From DTU013 sp964512095 (GTDB taxonomy: Bacteria > Bacillota > Clostridia > Acetivibrionales > DTU013), in contig CAZEIH010000014.1 in NCBI GenBank assembly GCA_964512095.1, positions 9,735 to 73,734 of the forward strand: 64,000 nucleotides of DNA, given 5' to 3'. Position 1 is the first letter of the stretch; each line of letters starts with the position of its first letter. The notes beneath the pieces were generated by a model. The model was not told the DNA's origin. It searched no databases and saw only the letters and a list, made by a program, of their open reading frames with translations. A program made the translations under genes and the position numbers. Below are positions 15,866 through 24,651 of this stretch, piece after piece.

Positions 15866-16741
15866 TTATCTGAAGACACCAAACATTTTGTCGAATAAAG
15901 TTTTTTGTACTAATGGATTATATGTATTAATATCATCAAGCTTGGAAATAAACATAATCTTGTCAATAATCATATCCAGGCATTTAATAAAATCCTTGTC
16001 GGGACCTTTGACCTTTTTTGTCCCCATTCCTGCAAAATAACTGAGTGCATCATGGCGATTTATTGCATCCATTAGCCTGGTATTTCTCGGAACAACGTAC
16101 ATTTCGCCCTTGTAGTCAAATTCCTTACGTATGCGATCTACATCATATTCTGATGTTTCATCGTAATTCCCCAAAACCAATAGGTGAGGTTTGTTTTCCA
16201 GAGCCGTATCCCACTCCTTGCGATCAAAGTATGTGCGTAACACTTCCATGTTTTGATTAAGCGATACGATCAAAAGATCGGCCAGATTAAGCGTCTTGAT
16301 AGACAGTTCACCATATCCGGCGTTTATATCAAGTATTACGTATTCATACGCTTCACGTGCACAGTTAACTATGTAGCTTATTTGCTCTAGCATCAATTCG
16401 CGGACTTGCCCATCCCTCTTTATAGTTCCTGGCAGTAGCTCCAATCTATCAGGTACAAGGATATCGGCATAGTCCTTAAAATTGCTCGCACTCAGCTGGT
16501 TTGTCTTTGCCAGCTTCATCATTGCATCGATACCGGATTCATCAAATATATTAGCAATCTCCGTATTATCCGAATCACCCAGAAAAGCATTTTCAAGATT
16601 ACTTTTGTTTATCATATTGTGCATCATCAGTATCTTAAATGTTCTTGTAACAGCCATACGCGTTGCTATTGCAATTGCATTTGATGTGTTACAGGTTTGT
16701 CCATGAAAGGGGCTCCAAACGCCTATAAGCAATGATTTCAT
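15866..16741 (-). CDS. CpaE/TadZ-like MinD-family protein, degenerate P-loop
   Basis: 291 residues. N-terminus GVWSPFHGQTCNTSNAIAIA aligns with the P-loop of MinD/CpaE proteins but lacks the lysines, so nucleotide binding is doubtful. The region YVILDINAGYGELSIKTLNLADLLIVSLNQN matches the ParA/MinD core after Walker B. Such proteins localise Tad pilus machinery. Overlaps the CpaB-like gene upstream by 4 bases. Confidence 0.75.
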   Translation of the reverse strand: MKSLLIGVWSPFHGQTCNTSNAIAIATRMAVTRTFKILMMHNMINKSNLENAFLGDSDNTEIANIFDESGIDAMMKLAKTNQLSASNFKDYADILVPDRLELLPGTIKRDGQVRELMLEQISYIVNCAREAYEYVILDINAGYGELSIKTLNLADLLIVSLNQNMEVLRTYFDRKEWDTALENKPHLLVLGNYDETSEYDVDRIRKEFDYKGEMYVVPRNTRLMDAINRHDALSYFAGMGTKKVKGPDKDFIKCLDMIIDKIMFISKLDDINTYNPLVQKTLFDKMFGVFR

Positions 16742-17514
16742 CTGCTTTTACCTCCTGAAGTATCAACAAGGTCTTGTTGCTGAGTGTTTTGTGCTGCAGG
16801 AGCTGATACGCCAGGGGAATCAGTTTTGATTTGCTGATCAGCTATTTTCTCAGGCACATAGTTAACTTCTGAAGCTGGCTGACTTTCATCAAGATATAGT
16901 AACGATTCTATATGACCCATACCGGCAGACTGCTCTGCAATAGCGTGGTTTATTAGGTGTCTTTCGTTTGTTGTTACCTTAATTATTGCTTTGTTATCTA
17001 TCAGCTGAGTTACCTGTTTTTTGGACAGAACAGTAAATGTATCTCCGTTTGACCTTACAAGCTCAATATCAATCCAATCACCAGCTTTAACTGTATTTGC
17101 CACAAGATAACCCTGTAATGCATAATCCTTAAGCCTGTCTTCTGGATCATAAAGATTGTTCGGGGAAATTAACATAGAATCAGTCAGTATAGAATTTGCA
17201 TCGATAACAGAAGCAGCTCGCTTACCCTCGATCATGTTGACATCTATAAGCGAATTTAAAGGTATGTCCGCAATCGGCCTGTCCTTTAGTTCAAAATACT
17301 CTGGCTTTAATTCATCACCCTTGCCAACGCCTTGTATGGCGATTAACACCTTTGTCATTTTAGGCGTTTCTGGTTGCTGCACCGGCAGACTTACGTCCTG
17401 GATCCTACCGGTGTTTAATAGATGGTTATAAAGAAAATAGCCGCCAACTGAAAGTAGCCCTGCTACAATGAAACCAAACATAAATATTAGAAATTGCTGT
17501 TTACCTCTGCTCAC
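16738..17514 (-). CDS. CpaB/RcpC-like SAF-domain pilus assembly protein
   Basis: 258 residues: an N-terminal transmembrane helix (about 10-30), then a SAF-type beta-clip (VLIAIQGVGKGDELKPEYFELKD, IEGKRAASVIDANSILTDSML) and an extracellular tail rich in Gln/Ser. CpaB/RcpC proteins act at the cell surface in Flp pilus assembly. First of a tightly overlapping cluster with CpaE-, CpaF- and TadB/C-like genes. Confidence 0.8.
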   Translation of the reverse strand: MSRGKQQFLIFMFGFIVAGLLSVGGYFLYNHLLNTGRIQDVSLPVQQPETPKMTKVLIAIQGVGKGDELKPEYFELKDRPIADIPLNSLIDVNMIEGKRAASVIDANSILTDSMLISPNNLYDPEDRLKDYALQGYLVANTVKAGDWIDIELVRSNGDTFTVLSKKQVTQLIDNKAIIKVTTNERHLINHAIAEQSAGMGHIESLLYLDESQPASEVNYVPEKIADQQIKTDSPGVSAPAAQNTQQQDLVDTSGGKSR

Positions 17515-17559
17515 AATGCCCCCTCCTTATGAGAAACGCAATAATATTTTTATATTTAT

Positions 17560-17670
17560 AAAGGATGCAAAAGGTGATATACTTTATATGGCTTGTCCGG
17601 CTATGTTGTCAGCAGCTCCGGTTAAGCCGGTGGTGTAAGGGGTGGTTCTTATCGCCCCTTTGCATCCTTT
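17560..17670. other. Structured intergenic element closed by a long inverted repeat
   Basis: About 110 bases between the 69-residue protein gene and the cpaB-like gene. The ends (TAAAGGATGCAAAAGG near 17560 and CCCTTTGCATCCTTTA near 17655) pair over about 15 bases. Inside are further stems: GGGG-CCCC around 17637-17656 and CCGG repeats with GCCGG partners. As an RNA it would form a closed multi-branched structure in the leader of the pilus genes. I do not recognise a known riboswitch consensus on either strand. Confidence 0.6.
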
Positions 17671-17671
17671 A

Positions 17672-17881
17672 TTAGCTTTCTTCCTGTGCCATTTCAGTGT
17701 AATTTCCCGGTATGAAATTATCCAATGCTTTAATGACAATCTCATACTCATCCATATTTTCCTTAGCCGCCATAATTTTGAGCGCTACGTTTTGATCCTT
17801 GCGAATATAAAACGTTTTCCTGATAAGGCTTTTGAAATCCGCATGTTTTGCATGGTTGCTCATTTTATTGCACATCACCAC
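17672..17881 (-). CDS. Small RHH-like/antitoxin-like protein
   Basis: 69 residues, charged: FYIRKDQNVALKIMAAKENMDEYEIVIKALDNFIPG, with a strand followed by two helices like plasmid RHH proteins. It begins at an ATG with a GTGGTGATGTG stretch upstream and lies alone between two promoter-like AT-rich gaps. May regulate the pilus genes that follow the structured element. Family assignment is tentative. Confidence 0.55.
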   Translation of the reverse strand: MVMCNKMSNHAKHADFKSLIRKTFYIRKDQNVALKIMAAKENMDEYEIVIKALDNFIPGNYTEMAQEES

Positions 17882-17951
17882 CTAACTGTATGGCACATTA
17901 TAATTTTATCATATATTGTTAAATTAATCAACGTTAAAACATAAAAACGTC

Positions 17952-18347
17952 TTATATATTGTTTAGTTCTTTGCCTAAATAATCCCTTACTGCTATATAT
18001 ATCTTTATAAAAAACTCTGAAACTGTATCACCAAAAACAGGGAATAGGTCATACCCCACCCATCTGAGTATAAAATACAATACAATAAGCATTGGAACAC
18101 CTTTAAAGATGATAAATTTTATAAATTTAAAAAAATTAAGTGCAGCAGAAAAAATTAGTGTTTCTTGTGTATCAGAAGTTTCATTATTGGTATGTGAAGC
18201 ATCATTATTCACCGTATTATTTATAATATCAACGGCCTCAACGACTGCAGATTCGGATTTTACGGATTCTGTTTCAAGGCTGCTTACTATCTGTCTTTCT
18301 AAGCATACTTTTGACATAAGTATTGGTTTACGCTTCAGGGCTTTCAT
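17952..18347 (-). CDS. Small membrane protein of unknown function
   Basis: 131 residues; an acidic/Asn-Thr-rich first half and one transmembrane helix at about 88-110 (GVPMLIVLYFILRWVGY). AAGGAG site 6 bases before the ATG. It overlaps the CpaE-like gene upstream by 20 bases, so it is translated with the pilus cluster. No recognisable domain. Confidence 0.6.
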   Translation of the reverse strand: MKALKRKPILMSKVCLERQIVSSLETESVKSESAVVEAVDIINNTVNNDASHTNNETSDTQETLIFSAALNFFKFIKFIIFKGVPMLIVLYFILRWVGYDLFPVFGDTVSEFFIKIYIAVRDYLGKELNNI

Positions 18348-19518
18348 TTGTAACTCCTTTTTTGACTCCTAATGACGGTATAATATTGTTTAATGAAAAT
18401 TTCTTTGTCATGCTAGGTAATACCCCATTCAGAATTGACAGTAGAGCATCATGGGCCTCTTTGTTTTTTTGCAAAGGCTGTGGGTTAAAAGGAAACATGT
18501 AGCAGGGCAATCCAGCCATGTTGTTTTTTATAAACCGAAAGGCTTGAAGATCACAAAAGCTGAAAATATACTTGTTCTTTTCAGGCCTGTCCATGTTCTT
18601 TAGTATTACCTCTAGCTCTGGTAACTCCCATTCGTTAGAACCGCTCACAATAATTCTTTCATTGGCGCGCTTAAATTCAGTAACATCGCAACCATTATAA
18701 ACCCCCATGTCCAGGATCATGTAATTGTAATCACATTGAAGCACATCAAGTATATCAAGTTCTTCAGAGTAAGGATAAAAATCAATTTCATTAAACTTAA
18801 ACAAAGAATCATTTGCATCAGTGCCGTCATAGGCCTCTTTAATATGCCCGAAATGATTGCTTTTGTGAAGTTCAAGAACAGCAACCTTGAATTTCATTCT
18901 TCTTAAAAATCCCGCAATGGTCAAAGCAACATGTGATGTGCCAGCACGTTTCATTGTGCCGGTTACTGCTATTACCACTGTACCTATTATTTTATCCTTC
19001 TCAATCGTTACAGTTCTTGACCTATCTGGACTCTTATCGCTGCGCTGCTCTTTAGCGCGGTCAGTTTCGTGCGGTGAAACTGTGCTAAGTTCATTTGCAC
19101 TATTATCCCACTTAACAGCCTTGGAATATGTTGCCGGATTTTCTATGTGTAACTGCAGCATCTCCGCAATGTCAACATTTTCAGCATCACCGCTAGGAAA
19201 ACTAACAATATCATATACGCCCATTGTTACTAACATGGAAATAAGTTCATTGCCTGGACTACAGTCAGGTGCAAGAATAATAATTCTGACAGTATCATTT
19301 TTAATTCTGTACCGCCTTATCGCCTGCGGTAACTTTCTGATATCCTCAACACAGGTAACATCAATTATTAAAACCTTAGTCCGAACACGGTTAGCTTTTT
19401 CAATTGAACTTATAATATCAATGTCTGTGCCAATATCACGGTACAATACAACAGCGTTATCTTTAAGAGCCATAGTTATAGCATCCAGATAGCGTGGATT
19501 GGATATAATTGAATACAT
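18328..19518 (-). CDS. CpaE/TadZ-like protein with receiver-like N-terminal domain
   Basis: 396 residues. The first about 120 form an atypical receiver-like domain (VLIIDVTCVEDIRKL, VRIIILAPDC), then a Thr/Ser/Lys linker, then a MinD-like domain beginning TVVIAVTGTMKRAGTSHVALTIAGFL. The deviant Walker A keeps one lysine (KRAGTS) but lacks the usual GKT. This two-domain architecture is typical of TadZ/CpaE localisation factors. Second such protein in the locus besides 15866-16741. Confidence 0.75.
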   Translation of the reverse strand: MYSIISNPRYLDAITMALKDNAVVLYRDIGTDIDIISSIEKANRVRTKVLIIDVTCVEDIRKLPQAIRRYRIKNDTVRIIILAPDCSPGNELISMLVTMGVYDIVSFPSGDAENVDIAEMLQLHIENPATYSKAVKWDNSANELSTVSPHETDRAKEQRSDKSPDRSRTVTIEKDKIIGTVVIAVTGTMKRAGTSHVALTIAGFLRRMKFKVAVLELHKSNHFGHIKEAYDGTDANDSLFKFNEIDFYPYSEELDILDVLQCDYNYMILDMGVYNGCDVTEFKRANERIIVSGSNEWELPELEVILKNMDRPEKNKYIFSFCDLQAFRFIKNNMAGLPCYMFPFNPQPLQKNKEAHDALLSILNGVLPSMTKKFSLNNIIPSLGVKKGVTNESPEA

Positions 19519-19538
19519 GGATAATCCTCCTGTGCGGC

Positions 19539-19736
19539 TTACTCCTTATCAAGGAAGTCTTGATTAATACCAGACTTTTTAACTTTTTCTAACCTTGAAT
19601 ATAAAAGCATTCTTACCATGGACGATAAAGTAAGTCCAATCTCATTAGCAATAATCTGCAATTCTCTGTATTCTTCCTTCGGGATTTTTACGTTTAAATT
19701 TGCATCTTTTGCTTTAATAAAGCTGTTCTTAGTCAT
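19539..19736 (-). CDS. Small RHH DNA-binding protein
   Basis: 65 residues: strand LNVKIPKEEYRELQIIANEIGLTLSSMVRMLLYSRL, the strand-helix-helix pattern of CopG/Arc proteins. Located between the TadZ-like gene and the first conjugation gene with 20 and 5 base gaps; probably a local transcription regulator. Confidence 0.65.
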   Translation of the reverse strand: MTKNSFIKAKDANLNVKIPKEEYRELQIIANEIGLTLSSMVRMLLYSRLEKVKKSGINQDFLDKE

Positions 19737-19741
19737 AAAAA

Positions 19742-20323
19742 CTATTTCCCTTCTTTTACTATTTCTATATTAATATCTTTAAGGTTCCCCTCGTCATCTT
19801 TTGTACAACTAACATAAAGCGCTGGACCATTTTCAACTAATACAGTGAAAGAAATGCCCTCATCATCAGAAATAATGCTTTCCATGCCAAATTCACAACC
19901 ATCAGTTTCTGGATCAATATTATCGTATATAAATTCTTGAATCTGTAACTGTAACTTGTCTACTTCCTTTTTCCGGAGGTAATTATACATTCCATTTTGA
20001 TAACGAAAGTACATTTTTATACCTCCATTATTCAACCTATCCAGAACCTCGTCAGGCGTTAAGCCATATTCCTCTAGCATTTTGGCACTAGGATCTTCTG
20101 TAGTATCATTTGTTGCATCTGCGGTATCTGTGGTATTTGCTGTATCTTTAGCGTCTGTAGAAATTATCTCGTTGCTGTCTTGTTGAGGTGGCATTACTAC
20201 ATTTGCTATTTCGTTTGGTACAGTTGCCGGATCGTTGTTCGCATTATCCGGTATTGAAGTAAAAACAATTATTGCTATACCTGCAATAAAAATAAGAACT
20301 AGCAGAAAAATATAAAATTTCAC
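19742..20323 (-). CDS. Single-pass membrane protein of the conjugation cluster
   Basis: 193 residues, GTG start with AAAGGAGG upstream. N-terminal transmembrane segment (4-22), acidic Thr/Asp linker, then a compact alpha/beta extracellular domain from about 85 to the end. Size and topology would suit a VirB8/TcpC-like NTF2-fold subunit, which is otherwise missing from this conjugation locus, but no motif proves it. Lies between RHH and peptidase genes with 4-5 base gaps. Confidence 0.55.
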   Translation of the reverse strand: MKFYIFLLVLIFIAGIAIIVFTSIPDNANNDPATVPNEIANVVMPPQQDSNEIISTDAKDTANTTDTADATNDTTEDPSAKMLEEYGLTPDEVLDRLNNGGIKMYFRYQNGMYNYLRKKEVDKLQLQIQEFIYDNIDPETDGCEFGMESIISDDEGISFTVLVENGPALYVSCTKDDEGNLKDINIEIVKEGK

Positions 20324-20327
20324 AACA

Positions 20328-21674
20328 TTAATCCTCCTTTAAACTAAAAGCCCAAAAAGGACTTCCTTCCTCCCCGCCGTTTTTACTGCTTTCTTTTAAT
20401 ATGGTTTTAAAATCCCACTCTTTGTTGGATCTCTTTACGCTCACCGGATCGTGCACAAGAATCTTGTTCTTTTCCTTTAGTCCATAAAGTACAATGAAAT
20501 GACCGGATTTTGTAAAATTGCCTGGCCCCATGGAAACAATGACAGGTTTGCCTTCGCTAAGAGCTGCAAGTATCTTATCAGGATTCTTACGGCTAATAGC
20601 CGTAACATTTAAGTTAAACGCCGAACCACCATCAGTCATTAAACTCCAGTAGCTGCCCTGTCCCTCTGCGCGATGTCCATTATTATAAGACCAATCAGCA
20701 ATAACTTTCGGGTTTATATCCGTTCTGCCTGTAAGACCTGAAATAACCATAGCTAGGGCTGTAGGGCCACAACCAGAGTATTTTATAGTTCCAGTTAGAC
20801 CGTATTTTTCTGCTCCCCATCTTATATCAGTCTGGTTAAAGTATGGTAAGGCAGCGGATCCCGCTGGGTACTCTTTCAAATCACTCAAATCTACATCGTC
20901 ATAGATATTGAAATTACCCTCAACGTCCATGCCTTTTATGTTTACTAATATCTGTGATGCGGCAAACTTATCCTCTTCATTAAAATTAAGTAGACCTAAC
21001 ATATCTGAAAACGGCACAGTACCAACAGTAATTATAGCTCTTGTTTTAGTAACAGTACGTGTTTTTTCAACAGACCGTGTTTTCTTTACCGGAGTAGATG
21101 TTACTTTGCCAGTTTTGGGGTCGGTAATATTTTCATTAACAGTGTACTCTTCTGTTTCAGTGTACTTTTCTTCGGCCGTATAGCTCTCCGTATATGCGTT
21201 AGTAGCAAGAAAACTTTCTGCTAATTTCCTTATATCGTCTTCCTTTACCTTTGAAAAATACTGATTGTATCTTACAGCATCTATTGCCATAAGCTCTTGC
21301 CAAGTTAGAGTAAACTCATAATCTGTTCGAATGTCATCTGCTCCCGAGTATTCAACCTTTTTATCTTCTACCCACTTAACACCTTTAGCATTAGCTGCAA
21401 TAGGCGCATCAAAATATTTGCCTATGAGCTTAAGCTGTTTGTCGTATTGTATAGAATTTTGAATGGAATTAGTTCCGCTAGTTATTAAGATTGATGGCAA
21501 ATTAGTTAACAGGTATATAGGCATAATAAACAAAAGTGCTATTACGAGCACTACACACAAACCTATTGCTATAACTTTTATTACCTTTTCAGGCTCAGTA
21601 AACAAGTCAACCGTAATTTTCTTCGCTACAGCTTTTGCAGCTGAAACAGCCATCGCGCCTAAAGGACCTGCCAT
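20328..21674 (-). CDS. Membrane-anchored C39-like cysteine peptidase of the conjugation machinery
   Basis: 448 residues. Transmembrane helix at about 33-60, a coiled/charged region with TEEY and RTVTKTR repeats, then a papain-like peptidase C39 domain from about 275: catalytic Cys in YSGCGPTALAMV, His in GHFIVLYG, Asp in VHDPVS. In Gram-positive conjugation loci a wall-directed enzyme takes the VirB1 role and opens the peptidoglycan; more often it is an NlpC/P60 or lysozyme domain. A C39 fold could instead mature a secreted protein. Confidence 0.75.
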   Translation of the reverse strand: MAGPLGAMAVSAAKAVAKKITVDLFTEPEKVIKVIAIGLCVVLVIALLFIMPIYLLTNLPSILITSGTNSIQNSIQYDKQLKLIGKYFDAPIAANAKGVKWVEDKKVEYSGADDIRTDYEFTLTWQELMAIDAVRYNQYFSKVKEDDIRKLAESFLATNAYTESYTAEEKYTETEEYTVNENITDPKTGKVTSTPVKKTRSVEKTRTVTKTRAIITVGTVPFSDMLGLLNFNEEDKFAASQILVNIKGMDVEGNFNIYDDVDLSDLKEYPAGSAALPYFNQTDIRWGAEKYGLTGTIKYSGCGPTALAMVISGLTGRTDINPKVIADWSYNNGHRAEGQGSYWSLMTDGGSAFNLNVTAISRKNPDKILAALSEGKPVIVSMGPGNFTKSGHFIVLYGLKEKNKILVHDPVSVKRSNKEWDFKTILKESSKNGGEEGSPFWAFSLKED

Positions 21675-21694
21675 TTAATCACCCTCAATTCAAC

Positions 21695-23530
21695 TTATTT
21701 GCCGCCACCCTTGCCGAATATCACATGCTCAAAATCGGCAATCTCAACTTTTGCATGAATTCTTTTTGAACCAGCTATAAGAAGTCCGTGACCCCTTTTT
21801 TTCTTCGCTAACAATTCCTGTTCTGCCTCCGTAAGATCCATTAGATCAGAAAGCTCTTTTAGATTTTTACCATCACATCCCATAATAAATTTAAAGCAAG
21901 GATTGTCTAGTAAAGCCTGACCAAATCTTTTAACCTCTTCGTCAAGAAAGTCTACGGCAGAATGTGTTATTACTGCTAACCCACCTGTATACTTACGTAT
22001 GCGCTTGCTTACATTCCTCAAAAACTGTAAAGCCTGAGGTACATGCGGATCAACAATAAGGTATGCTTCATCAACACCAAGAAGCACTTTTTCTTCCCTG
22101 TCTTTTGCTATCTGTTGCCATGCCCATGTCAATATATTAAAGTATTGGGTTCTCTTAATGGTATCATCAGCCTCTTGAAGATCATATGTGTCAAGTACTA
22201 TGAAATCCGAATCTGCTTCAATCGTAGTATAACCATTCCACAATGATGAATCAGCGCCGATCGCAGCACTCCGTAAACGCAGTGCAAGCTTATCATACAA
22301 TCTTTTCTTTTCAGCATCTAATGTACTATCATTAGCCTTATTTAACAGCAGATCATATAGATCTTTCATGATGGGGTACTTAGTATTATCAATTTTACTT
22401 GTATCGGTACTCCATGTTATGCCGAAGTTGGTGTATAGCTCTTCCAACACTTCTTCGAGAATGGCCTGATCAATATCGTCCATGTTTCTCAAATAAAGTT
22501 TGAAAAAGATGCGTAGCGTCTGAAAATGTAACGCCAATGCGCCCATACCGTGCCCTTCATCACTGAAGAGTGTGTCGCTATTATCGCCGTTCTCTTCATC
22601 TAATGGGATGTCCTTAACTTGAAGTGGATTGATTCTGCCGCCTGAACCGCCACCGCAATTAATTATTTTGCCGCCTACATTGTTACACAAATCTCTGTAC
22701 TCTCTTTCAGGATCAATAATTATAATTTTTGTTCCCTGACTGTATTCATTAAGAAATATGTGTTTTACAGCGGTAGATTTACCTACCCCAGGCAATCCAA
22801 GTATGGTCCAGTTCGAATTTGTGCGGTCACCGCCCCTTATCCATGGGTCAATAAGGATAATGCCACCTTCTGCATCCTTGCCAAATATATAGCCAGTGCC
22901 GTCATTTAATCCGGACGTAGAAAATACAAAACTGCCAGCTACCGTAGATGATGGCATATTACGGCTGGCAATATCTCTTATTGACTGCGGGCATATACCA
23001 TAAGGTGAAACAGCATGTAGTGCCTCTTCTTGCTTGAACATAATTGTGCGGCCTTTCATTTTACTACCGGCCAACGCACTTAATACACGTTTAGTCTTTT
23101 TTTCAAGAGAATCCTTGTCCTGGGCATAAATCATTATTGATATGTTAACGTAGAATACATTTTCCTGCTCTTGGTCTATCTTTTGCATAAGGATATTAGC
23201 ATCTTTCAATTGCTGCGTAGCTCTAGAAAGCATTAACGCATTGCCGCCGTTGTTGATCTTGCTTGACAGCTCACCAATACTTTTTGATATATTTTCAATC
23301 AACTTTGATGAATCAGTAGGCACAAGGTGTATTGAACAGGTTACACCTTCCATGTTGGCAATTCTTGATAGCCAACCTATTCTTACTCGGGACGGGAAGT
23401 TAGTAATGCAAATTACCCTTGACAGGTTATCTCCAAACCAAAAATCATTTACATGAAATTCTATAGCTGTAGGAGTTATTATATCTAAAATGTGATTGTT
23501 AACCACTCTTGGTGCTACTTTCTTTGCCAT
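21695..23530 (-). CDS. virB4: VirB4-type conjugation ATPase
   Basis: 611 residues. Walker A GLPGVGKSTAVKH near residue 245, IIIIDPEREYRDL, and Walker B LLGVDEAYLIVDP near 485, followed by the QALQFLRNVSKRIRKYTGGLAVITHS motif typical of VirB4/TraE ATPases of Firmicute conjugation systems. Energises the mating channel and is a hallmark protein for calling a conjugative T4SS. A separate 210-residue protein upstream seems to carry part of the VirB4 N-terminal region. Confidence 0.93.
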   Translation of the reverse strand: MAKKVAPRVVNNHILDIITPTAIEFHVNDFWFGDNLSRVICITNFPSRVRIGWLSRIANMEGVTCSIHLVPTDSSKLIENISKSIGELSSKINNGGNALMLSRATQQLKDANILMQKIDQEQENVFYVNISIMIYAQDKDSLEKKTKRVLSALAGSKMKGRTIMFKQEEALHAVSPYGICPQSIRDIASRNMPSSTVAGSFVFSTSGLNDGTGYIFGKDAEGGIILIDPWIRGGDRTNSNWTILGLPGVGKSTAVKHIFLNEYSQGTKIIIIDPEREYRDLCNNVGGKIINCGGGSGGRINPLQVKDIPLDEENGDNSDTLFSDEGHGMGALALHFQTLRIFFKLYLRNMDDIDQAILEEVLEELYTNFGITWSTDTSKIDNTKYPIMKDLYDLLLNKANDSTLDAEKKRLYDKLALRLRSAAIGADSSLWNGYTTIEADSDFIVLDTYDLQEADDTIKRTQYFNILTWAWQQIAKDREEKVLLGVDEAYLIVDPHVPQALQFLRNVSKRIRKYTGGLAVITHSAVDFLDEEVKRFGQALLDNPCFKFIMGCDGKNLKELSDLMDLTEAEQELLAKKKRGHGLLIAGSKRIHAKVEIADFEHVIFGKGGGK

Positions 23531-23548
23531 AAATATGTACCTCCTCGA

Positions 23549-24181
23549 TTAATCATTAAGTACCGGCGGTATTTGCATTTCCACAATAGTACGTTCCAAA
23601 CTAGCCTGAATAGGATTTGCAAACAGTGAAAACAAATCTATCAATTCATCATCCTGGCATATTGAGCAATCAAGTTCAGCAGCTGCAAATTTTGATTTAA
23701 GATCATTAAGCCTGATTATAAGATCAGTTTCGCTTTTGGGTCCCGCCGGTTTGGAAACAATAATATAAAAACGCCTTTCGATTGTTTCTCCACTGCTCGC
23801 AGTGTTAGAAGCTACTTGTATAAAATTTTTTAAAAGTCTTCTTCTCATAAAGTCATGTTCGTTTTTTGCTTTATCCTGAAGCCATTCAAGGTAGTTGTTA
23901 AGATCTACAGGCCTGCCTATGCAAAATATCTGCAGCCCTTCATTTTCACCGTTTAGTCCTTCAGAAAGAGCATCAACTTTACGCCTTTTTTCGTTATCGG
24001 ATAATAGTTCAATGTTTAAGGGCTGAACTCTCAGTGCACCAATGATATTACCATCTTTTCTATATACAATTCCGTTTGAAATATCAATTACCGGAATCCA
24101 TTGTTGAGACGTTTTGGTATTGTTTATCTGTTTAAGTTCTTCAGGCGTTTTTTTATCTACTCTTTTTTTTGAAGATAACAT
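23549..24181 (-). CDS. Conjugation protein resembling the VirB4 N-terminal domain
   Basis: 210 residues, soluble, with WIPVIDISNGIVYRKDGNIIGALRVQP and RRFYIIVSKPAGPKSE, reminiscent of the N-terminal, ATPase-free part of VirB4 proteins. It lies between PrgI and VirB4 genes, the place where that domain is encoded. Probably the split N-terminal partner of the ATPase. Confidence 0.7.
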   Translation of the reverse strand: MLSSKKRVDKKTPEELKQINNTKTSQQWIPVIDISNGIVYRKDGNIIGALRVQPLNIELLSDNEKRRKVDALSEGLNGENEGLQIFCIGRPVDLNNYLEWLQDKAKNEHDFMRRRLLKNFIQVASNTASSGETIERRFYIIVSKPAGPKSETDLIIRLNDLKSKFAAAELDCSICQDDELIDLFSLFANPIQASLERTIVEMQIPPVLND

Positions 24182-24184
24182 GAC

Positions 24185-24640
24185 TTAACCCTCCGTTCCT
24201 GATCCATACTTGTACAAATATAGCTTCTGTTTTTTCCCGAACTCTCGCATGAACGTTATGTTGTCCATTAGGCTCATTCCAGTCGAGCGATCCCTTTTAA
24301 CACAGAAATATGTTAGGCAGGTAGGCACAACAATGAATAAAAATCTAACAGGATCTGGGATGATATTTTCACGCTTGGTCAATATGTTACCTTCTATTGT
24401 TGAATCTTTGTCGTTTTCAATTCCAAATGTTTCTTCGAGCGGTATATCCTTGAGATCATACTGAACAGTTTTTACGAAAAGGCCAGTTATAAAGAAAAAG
24501 AGTCCACCTATAAGCAATGCGATCATGCAAGATTTAAGTTCTTTAAACCCAAATCCTTCCCAGAGTTCAAATCTGACCGTAACATTAGCTGGTATAAGAT
24601 AATGAGTAACTCTAAGGTCTTGATTATGAAAATCATCCAC
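24185..24640 (-). CDS. PrgI-family conjugation membrane protein
   Basis: About 151 residues from the GTG at 24640, which has AGAGGTG 6 bases upstream (a GTG at 24649 overlaps that site and is less likely). Two transmembrane stretches at about 35-57 and 100-120, an N-terminal YLIPANV and a C-terminal region ending in KKQKLYLYKYG. Order PrgI-VirB4 is typical of Gram-positive type IV secretion loci, with PrgI counted as the VirB3-like component. Confidence 0.8.
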   Translation of the reverse strand: MDDFHNQDLRVTHYLIPANVTVRFELWEGFGFKELKSCMIALLIGGLFFFITGLFVKTVQYDLKDIPLEETFGIENDKDSTIEGNILTKRENIIPDPVRFLFIVVPTCLTYFCVKRDRSTGMSLMDNITFMREFGKKQKLYLYKYGSGTEG

Positions 24641-24651
24641 TGATATCACCT

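Noticed and set aside
17560..17670. Cyclic di-GMP-I (GEMM) riboswitch
   Set aside because: The conserved GEMM core and tetraloop-receptor pattern could not be matched on either strand, although the neighbours would make sense.
18887..19492. 201-residue rightward frame
   Set aside because: Antisense to the CpaE/TadZ-like gene; no start signal.
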